Source: Pycnopodia helianthoides
Lineage: Eukaryota > Echinodermata > Asteroidea > Forcipulatida > Asteriidae
DNA length: 64,000 nt
Assembly: GCA_032158295.1 (NCBI GenBank)
Contig: CM063244.1
Location: 25,149,930-25,213,929, forward strand
Direction: 5' to 3'
This document shows positions 11,787 to 21,200 of the stretch, piece after piece. Position numbers and translations under genes: made by a program. The notes under the pieces are model-generated. The model was not told the origin of the DNA. It did not search any database and was given only the letters and a program-made list of their open reading frames with translations. Position 1 is the stretch's first letter; the number at the start of each line of letters is the position of its first letter.

Positions 11787-13013
11787 AACAGCGATCTTTC
11801 TAATACATTATTGATATGGTAAGCAACATCAGATGCTGTTTGTGAGGGGCGTCGGGTTGGGTCTCTTTTCTGTAAACGAAGACGATGTTGCGATTGTCTG
11901 AATTTCAATGTCTTTTCAATCAGTTTCCTCATTTGCTTAGACATGCTACATAATACAGGAAAAATGTGTTTCTATCTTTGATCTTCTGTCCTTTATTCCT
12001 ATAGTTCAAGTAACATTTGAGTTTTCTTGGACCGTAAACTCTGGAACAGCACAACCTACCGAATACTCTTGCTCCTTGTGACCACCAGAACCAAATCAAT
12101 CTCAAACTCTGCAATAGGCATCAATTCTCACTTCATGATTTACCCTCTGAGGACCAGTCAGCAGGGACTACCATGGAGTTGGATCTTTCAAGCTAAATAA
12201 TCAAACCACAAAACATTCTACTAATAATATTCTACATATAACGCAAACTTCAGGAAAAAATTCAGAGGAAACGATATTTTCATTGGTTTTCACTTGGAGA
12301 TAACTGTTCTATTCAGAGGAGAATGCATGTTGTACATAAATCACACATTGAGTAAAATAATACTTCACTATAAATAATTTGTATGTTTTTAAATTCATGT
12401 TGAAATTTAACCCTGTATTTAAAGGTGCAAACAGATTTATCGGTGCGATAGAGGTGCTTCACACTTCTCAATATCGAAAGGGACATGTTGCCTTCGGATT
12501 GGGTGTTTTGGGCCATAAGCATTTTTTATAAAATTGATATAGTTGGAAAGATGTTTTAATAGTAGAATAAAAGTGATTCACACAAATATCCCTCAAAATT
12601 GTGCGGTTTTCCTTTCACTTTGTGAACTAACACGGTCCGCCATTTTGTAGAACCAAAGTTTCTGACTCCACAAAATTACGGACTGTGTTAGTTCATGAAG
12701 GAGACAGGAAAAACCACACAATTTTGAGGGAAACCTTTGTGAATCTTTCCAACCATATCCTTTTAACAACAAATGCTTCTAACAGCCCAATGGCCTCAAT
12801 CTGAAGGCAACGTGTCCCTTTAAGTTGACGTCTCAAAATAATATTGTAGAGAATTTGTACTGACTTTAATCGTAGAAACAAATCACTTCTTGACTGAAAG
12901 GCTGTTGGATACACTGTCTTAATTATTAGGAATAATGATAATCATCAGATTTGAAGTTACTCTTCATGGTCAATGTCAAAATAATTAGTTGAGGTCTAGA
13001 ATGGGCCTCTGTT

Positions 13014-13110
13014 GCCCCTGGTCCTAGCCTTGGTGCCCCTTATGAAGTTCTCATAGACTTTTAAAGATTTTCCAATGGAAGTGCTCTTTGCAAAATGAAA
13101 ATGGCCTTGC
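13014..13110. repeat. CCTTGCCCTCT dispersed repeat, copy 1
   Basis: Contains GCCTTGGTGCCCCTTATGAA, GATTTTCCAATGGAAGTGCT and AATGGCCTTGCCCTCTCTAT. The same string of landmarks recurs at 27300-27425 and 33895-34015 and, inverted, at 35725-35830. Confidence 0.75.
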
Positions 13111-13566
13111 CCTCTCTATCTGCATATCATTCAATACATGCATATTTTGCTGATGTTTAATGGAACGTTCCAAGAGCCCTGTACAAGGCCTTTGATTGAG
13201 CCGTTTTTGTCATTCACTTCAGCTTCAAATGAAAACAAAGATTTACAACTCGAAACTTGGAAAGGCCCGACCCAATTAATTCTGTCTGATTGTAAATGAA
13301 GCAACACTAAACTAAATTTGAGTCTTTCTACTGTATTCATCTAATTTGTCTATTTTCTTCGTTCTGAGAAAGGACACAACGATTTCTGACTGCCCCAAGA
13401 CCTCCTTTGTAAATATTACTATCGTATAAATGTATGTTACTAGCATCTTGTGTATTTAAGGGGTGGTAAAGTGTCTACAAGGTACTTTTTAAGAAAATCA
13501 AGTTAATTTGACAAAGTTAACCTACATGTACATGTATGTCTTCAAATCTAAGCGTTGCGAACAATG

Positions 13567-13767
13567 GACCCATTTTCATAAAGCTGTTTAGTAGAAAAAG
13601 AGCTCGGCGAGTTTTTTTTTGCTTAGCGAAAAACAATTAGCATGGAACCGGTCGCAAACAATATGCCTATGCATAATATATTAGGCTGGTAATCTATTTC
13701 TGATGAGTAAGGTTTTGCTGTGCCAAGAGATGCTTTGTGCTTAGCAGCTTCATGGAGTGGGGGCCCT
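13567..13767. mobile_element. Foldback MITE, GGGCCCAATTTCATAGAGCTG family, copy 4 (decayed)
   Basis: Starts CCCATTTTCATAAAGCTGTT and ends TTAGCAGCTTCATGGAGTGG with GGGGCCC. The interior TGGAACCGGTCGCAAACAAT matches the family's TACCAGTCACAAATT in degraded form. Confidence 0.65.
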
Positions 13768-14755
13768 TTTTGAGTCATTTGATTATGAAATCTATGATAT
13801 AAACGTACTAATGCTCGTTTTAAAAGTTATTTTATTCAAAGCAATTTTTGGAGATGACTATTAATTAAACACAGTCATGTACAGGACCTTTGAATAATGT
13901 TTGATTAGTAAAGGTTTAGCTAATCTGTATTTAAAGTAATCTTGTTTTCCATTTCACTCCATCAAAATGGAATCAACAATCTTGCCACCTACTTACGGTT
14001 CAACTCTGCCAGTTTTAATCAATGCAGTTTGTGTTATGAAAACAAGAACTAATTAAAAACCTTCTAGTCAGACAACATCAAACACTCAATCTGTTTTTAG
14101 GTACCCGTGTTTTTCACAATAATGCACAAGATGCAAGTCATCAATTTGGTTGTTTTTGGGAGAACGACAGTAATATATAATTTCGGCAATTTAAAAACGT
14201 GAACTAATTATTGCAAAGTATGTTTTTATTAACTATATCATATATTACATTTTATTATAATAAATTATGTGGATAAAAATGATAACTTCTGTTTCAGATG
14301 TGTTTGTGTTTTTAGGAGAAAGGTTTTTCAATCACAAGAAAGTCAACAATGTTATTTTGTTTGTTGCATTCATAAAACAACTTTTGTTAACATAAATGAG
14401 AACTCTTAAACAACTAGAGTTCTCTTTGAATTCTAAATCCTAATAACTTTTCAAAACGGCCATCGGTGAATTATGCAGACAAACAAACAGTTTCAGATTT
14501 AAAACTTTCAGGCCCAAAGAATAAAATTAAAGAGACTTCCAACATTTGTCACGTAAATTTTTCAAAAAGTATAACGTTTGCAAACTTGGCAAAAGCTTTC
14601 TAATAATCTTATAACTGTGAACACTTTCAAAACTTTCACAACAAAGTAAAAACAAAAACGTACAGATGAACAAGAGCAGCAAAATTTTTAATATAATTTT
14701 TCATAAATTCATTCATTAATGTTTTGACCAAATAAGGATAACAGTTTGTGTGAAG

Positions 14756-15145
14756 TAGAGAAATTTCTTACTCGTAAGTTAAGAACACTTGGAGAAAATG
14801 ACTTGCTAATACAACGAGAGTTTTCTGATCTTGCTTTGTTGAAGTCTAAGTGAGTTAGTGATCTCGGCCATAGCGGCTGATGACGAGTTACTCAGGCATC
14901 GTTTCTTCTCACGTTGTCTGCTCACTTTACTCCCGAAACTCACCTGTGAGAAATAGAGAGAAATATCTTACTCATGAGTTTAGAACACTTAGAAAATGAC
15001 TTGCTAATACAATGTGAGTTTTCTGATCTTGCTTTGTTGTAGTCTAAGTGAGTTAGTGATCTCGGCCATAGCGGCCGATGTAGAGTTACTGAGGCATCGT
15101 TTCTTTTCACGTTAACTGCTTCCCAAAACTCGACTGTTAGAATGA
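14756..15145. repeat. Tandem duplication of about 190 bp
   Basis: Copy 1 is about 14756-14946, copy 2 about 14948-15145. Shared blocks include ATGACTTGCTAATACAA, GTTTTCTGATCTTGCTTTGT and GTTAGTGATCTCGGCCATAG. It lies directly downstream of the proposed IHO1 stop. Confidence 0.85.
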
Positions 15146-15160
15146 GTAACATGGACTTGG

Positions 15161-15235
15161 TTAAGGGCAAATATCGCCAATTGAAGAGTTTTGGGGACAA
15201 TATGTGGCAGCAGACTTAGCATATGTTTGCAAGCC
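15161..15235 (-). CDS. IHO1: Possible IHO1 terminal exon
   Basis: Follows GCAAAGTTCAG in the phase left by exon 9 and runs 24 codons (GLQTYAKSAATYCPQNSSIG then DICP) to a TAA. No family resemblance helps; another terminal exon further left is possible. Confidence 0.35.
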   Translation of the reverse strand, partial: GLQTYAKSAATYCPQNSSIGDICP

Positions 15236-18200
15236 CTGAACTTTGCAAAATATTGCTATTTACCAGATATTTACGTATCTACTGCCAACTCTAGCATTCC
15301 AAATTCTTGAATGTTTTTGAAGTTTGAAGTTTTACATGAAGGAATTTTCATATAAGTATCCCCCCAAGTCTGACAACACCTGTTAAGATAAGATGATGAA
15401 GAAAATGCCATGGGAGGAATCCTTTGGCTGCTATGTGACCTGTTCCAGCTAAGCCAATATCTTCCGTGCTTAGCAAATGTTTTTCCTGTGGTTACCAGCT
15501 TTGTGGAAGTGTGTCAAAGGTTAACTTACGCATACTGGCTTGAGGGTAGCCACTGTCTCACCACTGCTCTCGTCGTCATCTTGTATCTGGATGTAAGGAG
15601 TACTGCAGATATCTGAGCTTATCACAGGTACCACTTGCTCCTTCGAGATGTCCCTCTTGGAGTATTGCTTCAAACTGGACTTTGGAAACCCTTTGGATTT
15701 GTTGAATGTATTAAAACATTTGTAATACTTCTTACAGTAAAGTATTGTAGTAAAATTTGCCCCTCGGCCTTCCTTCTGCCCTTCCAATAATTTGGTTCAG
15801 CCCGCCCCTCACATCAATCACACACCTTGGTAGGGTGTGTATCAGTCCAGCCCAGGTGTTGTTCATTTCTTTTGTTCACTTGATGTTTGGAGGCCTATTC
15901 AAAAAACCATGTGCAGTCAGTCTGCTGGGTGCTGTGCTTGAGCAAGGTTGTACTGGTAAATTTGGTGGAGGGCTGTGTAGAATTTGCCTGGGCGTGGCTA
16001 GAGAGGGCCCCACTGCTAGTGTTATGACCAAGTAAGTTGCAAGCTTGGGTATGAAACAGACTTATGGCAGTTCCACCATAATCTGTTTTATACATTTTTG
16101 AGTCTTTAGTTCATTGTTGCTATTTATAGCCCAAATCCTCAAAAACTTGTAACTTTTAGAGAGTGAAATTTCTAAGTTGAAGTATACATTTTTCAATTTG
16201 TAATATTCAAAAGTCTGGATAAAGATACTTACAAGGTGAATCAGGCAGTTTCAATGAGAATATCATGTCTTCAGAGCTGTCTTCTGGTTCCGAGTAAGAT
16301 GGCATAGTGTCTAGATGACTTACTGCTGGATGCTGCTTCGCTTGATTCAGGGAGGTTACTGCCATGAAGATACAGAAGGGAAAGACGGGTTTACTTTAGG
16401 GCAGTTGGGTTGGCACAGCGGTTTCTTTCCTGGCCTTCCACCTCTGGGACCCCGGTTTGAATTCCCGCCAGGGGTACTATGTGGATTCTCTCTGGGGTTT
16501 TCCTCCCACATCTAAAACTGAAACTTCCTTTCTTGTCTTCTTTCCATGGGGATACTTGTCTAGTACAGTGATTAAGTTTGCTTTTCTTAGAATCCCTGGC
16601 TTCACAATCAAAATTAAGAAATAAATTTGGGTACTAAAAGTTTATACCGATGTGAAACGATTTAATGTGACCCCTTTTCAAAGTGGACCTATTCCAATTT
16701 TGGAAGAACCAAAGTTCTGCATGTGAGATGTTTATAAATAAGATGTCACCAACCTTTGAAGGAAGATTGCTCTTTGTTCTTTCTTTGCACCTGCTTTCTT
16801 CTGACTGGTTTTGAAGCTGGCTGATGGATAGTCGATCCTTCCATCTCCGATTCATCTTGAGAGACCAATCCCCGACTCATGTCTTCGACCCCATCACTCT
16901 GAATCTCATCATCTCCATCTTTAGAGCTACTTTTGTGTTGTATTTCCTTTGATTTCTTGTATCCTTTTGTTGTCTGATTCTTTCGTCTTTTCTGCAACTT
17001 TTCCTTTGGGGCTTTGGCAGAGCTGGCACCCCGACTCTTTGCACTGGTATCTCTCTTCTGTGAAAAGATGTCATCATTCTGTGGCACCTTCGCTACATTT
17101 GTAGAAGCTTTTCGCTGGCTCATGTTTGTTTGCTTTTCCTGTGTGTTTCTTTTCTTCTTCGGTGCTTTCCTCTTGCCGATCACTGGAAGAGTTTCTTGAG
17201 GAGGCTCTCTGAATTCATAAACATCTTCCTCTTTCAACCAGTGGCAGACCTTTGGGGCCGGGGGAGGCTTTGTAGTGTTGACTTCAAGGACTGTTCGACT
17301 GTTTCGTGGCTTGTTTCGAGGTTGAGTTTCTGGATTCGTCCTTGTCTGGTTAGCTGTATCGGGATTGGCCTTCTTAGCTTTGACTCTTGCTGAATGCCTC
17401 CTGGACTTCACTGCAACTTGGTATTGCTTCCTAGCCTTCTTCCGTCTTGGAGGAGCTCGAGGGACTTCATGTTTTGCTGCCTCATTTTCCTGATTGGTTT
17501 GTTGCTCTCGTGTTGGGAGTACAGCTTCTTGAGGTTTCACTTGGGGAGCAACAGCAGCAATTGGCGATGGCCTTAGCTTGTTCGCATTCCAGCGTCCAGA
17601 CATGTTGGCCGAATTTGTCGGAGACGTCAAATGAGGTACAGCTTCATGTTGCTGTTGGAAGCGGAATCCAGAAGGTCGACCGTCTGGGCCAAGGTTGCCG
17701 CCTACTTGTTGATTTGGAATTGGCAGCCTTGTTTGAGTCACCGCCTGTTGGTTGTTGTAGGTGTAAGGAAGACTGCACTGTGGGTAAGACTCTCTGTTCT
17801 GGAGACTTGGCTGTGCTGACCATGACGGTGGAAGCCTGACATTGTTACCATGGTTGAGAGTTGGTTCAACCATGTGAGTAGCGCCACCGTTCATATGATA
17901 GTTGTTCCTTGGATGAATCTGATTAATCATACTTTCTTGATGTCTGCTTCCTGACTGAATCTGACATCCATTCTGCTCGTACTGAGCCAAGGCTTGCCAG
18001 GAATGTGGTCGATTGTCACCGTCTATCATCGGTGTCATTAACCTTTGACCTCTGACCCTCCTGTCAATGACCTCTGACGACACTGCTTCGTGATGGGGTC
18101 CGAGCAGGCTTCTCTGTTGGTCCTGTTGAAGCTGTTGGATCTGGGTCTTGCAGAAGGCCTGTTGTTCCTCGTGCATCTTGTCGATGTGTTCCCTGTTCAT

Positions 18201-21200
18201 CTGTTGTTGTTCTGTGTACACCTCCACGAGAGACTGTACAACACGCTCATCTCGCTGTGTCTTGGCCGTTTCCAGTTGCATCTCAAGAACCTCAATCTTG
18301 GCATCTTTCTGTGGAATTTGCAAACATTCCTCTTTGAAAGATCATTCAGTAAAATTAAAATGCAACAACATCTCAAATGAAGTTTTCTTTTCTATGAAAA
18401 TATTTATTTGTATAACTTTGAGTCTTGTTCTTAATAATGGTAAATCTTGAAAAGATGCTCCAAATGATCACACTGTTTTATAGCTGACAAAAATTAGGAT
18501 AAATTTAAATCTTGTGATAATATATATACATTTTTTTATATCCCCTGTACAACTTCCATTTTACAAGTAATATTTAGGGTGCTCTTCATCTAGGCAGCCA
18601 TTTATTTCTGTGTCAATGTGTGATTTTTAATCGTCTTAAATCTTCAATTTTATCAGCTATCCTGTTTATTTACTTGGAGACTGGTGTTTGTTTGATGTTT
18701 TGTGGACTGTGAATTGATGCATTTCTGAATTATTTTTGTCTGGATAACCGTTTTGTGGCTGTTTTTCTTTGAGTCATCTGTGAGTCATCTAGTGTCTGGA
18801 AACTTCAATCCTCAGATTTTATCTCAATATAATTTTTTTGTAAATAAGTCTGACCTTCAACAATATTAAAAAAAAACCTTAAAAGCATGGTATTAGTTTG
18901 ATAGTGTCTTACAACAGCGATGTTTTGAAGCAGGTCTGCAAGTGTGGCCTGCTGGTCTTCCCTGACCTTCATTGCACCCAATAGTTTCACGTGGTAACTT
19001 TTCAGATCTTCATTTACTGAAAAAAATGAACATATACAAGTATGAACCGTAATAATAAGAGACTTCTTCAACTTAATGCCATATTGTTTTTCTTCATTCT
19101 AAATATAGACCTTGTCTGAATTGGTGGCTACAGCTACGGCTACGGCTGGATCGCAGCATGATCATGCATTGAAAAATGTCCTTAGCAACACCTTTAGCAA
19201 CAGTCGTAGCCGTACCTAAAACCGCCAATACGAAATGGTCTATATGCAACCAAAATAAGACTGCAAGTGCAAATAGACTGGTCCCTTTTTGTAAAGTAAA
19301 TATTTGTGTTAATTTGTGCAACTGCGCATAGGGAACAAAACAAAATGACAGCATTGTAAAGGTCTACAGTCTTCACATTGGGATGTTCTACAATTGACAT
19401 TGAATCTACAGGCCTGCTGCAATTTCATGAAAATTTAAGCAACTGCGTAAGTCCACTTGTGCATCATTTATTGTGTAAGTTGTGCACCACCAACACAAGA
19501 AATCTTGCACAAGTGGACTTACGCAGTTGCGTAAAAAAAAATTTGAAATCAGCAATGCATGCTTTTCCAGAGCTGCCCACATTTTCATCTTGCAATCAGG
19601 GAGTTTTTTGTACAACAATCAGGGAGATGTATAGAATTACATTAAACACAACATGGACAGAGGTTCCATATCAGGAGATTTTCAGGGAACTTTCTGCAGA
19701 ATCAGGGAGAGTTGGCAGCTCTGTGAGGGAGATGTAAATTTCTGCATACTGGATTATTTAATGAGCATCGGTTAGGCAATGACCAGAGCCACAAGGGCAA
19801 TTGCATATATCTGACTCCAAGGTTACAGCTGGATCTGATCTGCATTTAATTTCAGAAACTCCACAAAATGTCACTTCATGCTTTAGTCTGATGTTTTGTT
19901 AATAATATTGTAGTAATTAAAGTGCAAGATTCTAACAAATGGAGCGAGAATAAAAAGAAACAACTTTCTATATATATATATATATTTGAAAAATTGTTGA
20001 ATATTTTATGCATAAATAGAGAAGATTTGTATTGCAAAAAGTGTTAATAATGTACTTGCATTAAATAACCTTACACGTCAATGCCTTAAGTAGAATGGTG
20101 CTGGTCAATAGATCAGGCTAGAAATAATTATGTCACATCGTAAACGTTCACAGGTGAAATTTAATGCAAAAAATTAGTTAGTGGCCTGACGTTGTCGACC
20201 CTAGCAGAGTCTTTCTTTAGCCTCGAGAAAGACTCTGCTAGGTCGAAACGTCAGGCCACTAACTAATTTTTTGCATTTATACTACAGGTCTTTTGGTTGG
20301 TAAGCAGTTTGCAACAGCTAATTCTAATTCTCAGGTGAAATTTAACACGGTTAAAAATAGTCCACCCACTTTTCTGAATAAGATTGCCGAATTGACTGGC
20401 TGTATCAGAGATATTTTTATCGACATTCTTTCTGATGTCCGTAGCAGCGGATCTGACTTCCTCGGTGCATTCTTTGACAAGCGTGACAAAGGTGTTTATC
20501 AGGTCCCTGGATGAAAAGGGAGGAGAGGAAAAGTGTGACAATGTGAACGAAGACGCGGTATTGATTCTTAAAAAATGTCACTCACGTTTCTGCGATGTTG
20601 TTCTTGCCTCTAGTGCGACGGTTGGAACAGGTTAGCAAGGATTGACAATTACTCGAATAGATTCATGACAATTGAGATAAAGAGAAATACAAGAATAGAA
20701 AAAAACGAAACATGATTCAATAAAACCTTTCTTCAATTTAAAAAGAAAATGTGTCAACATATTTATTGAACAGAAAAATAAGCCGACTGGTGTGAAATCT
20801 GTCCACAATTGAAGAAATATGAAACTGTACAAAATAATTTTGCGACCAAAAGTCTGATGATTATCTTCTTGCATAAGTAGAAAGGAAAAAAAACAAGGAT
20901 AAATCCAAATTGAATTGTTCAACTTAGTACCTGTCATCTCTCTCCTTTGCTTTCTGTTTGTTGTTTTCTAACCGCTCCTGGAAACTTCTTTTTCTTGGTT
21001 GAAGATTCTTGTCGGTTTCTTTGTTGAAGAGCGGTGCCTTGGACATGTACTTTAAGTAGAATCTTTGTGGGTTGTTTGAACTCTGTTGAAAAAAAAAAAA
21101 TTTAATTTATGTATTTTCTGCAGTGAACAGCGTTTTTATTGATGTCATTTTCACAATGATTTGGTTGTTCATTTCCTGATCTGCAAGTTTCAAAATGAAA

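Larger units (their letters stand above)
11787..15160. other. Spacer between the peptide gene and IHO1
   Basis: Convergent 3' ends meet here. AT-rich, with a CCTTGCCCTCT-type repeat at 13014-13110, a decayed foldback copy at 13567-13767 and a tandem duplication at 14756-15145. A short near-inverted pair lies around 12590-12740, where TGTGCGGTTTTCCTTTCACT is mirrored by TGAAGGAGACAGGAAAAACC. No gene seen. Confidence 0.5.
19017..20369 (-). other. IHO1: IHO1 intron 5 with two palindromic elements
   Basis: Contains a CGGCTACGG palindromic element (19110-19235), a (TA)n run near 19970, an inverted 19440-19530 segment built on AACTGCGTAAGTCCACTTGT, and a near-perfect hairpin at 20164-20275. No coding exon seen. 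Confidence 0.6.

Noticed and set aside
17014..18450. Plus-strand open frames of 60-130 residues across IHO1 exon 7
   Set aside because: Antisense shadows of the Gln/Lys-rich IHO1 coding sequence; their Leu/Ser/Cys composition follows from that.
21061..21110. Poly-A run as a retroposed gene end
   Set aside because: It is the pyrimidine tract of an IHO1 minus-strand acceptor.
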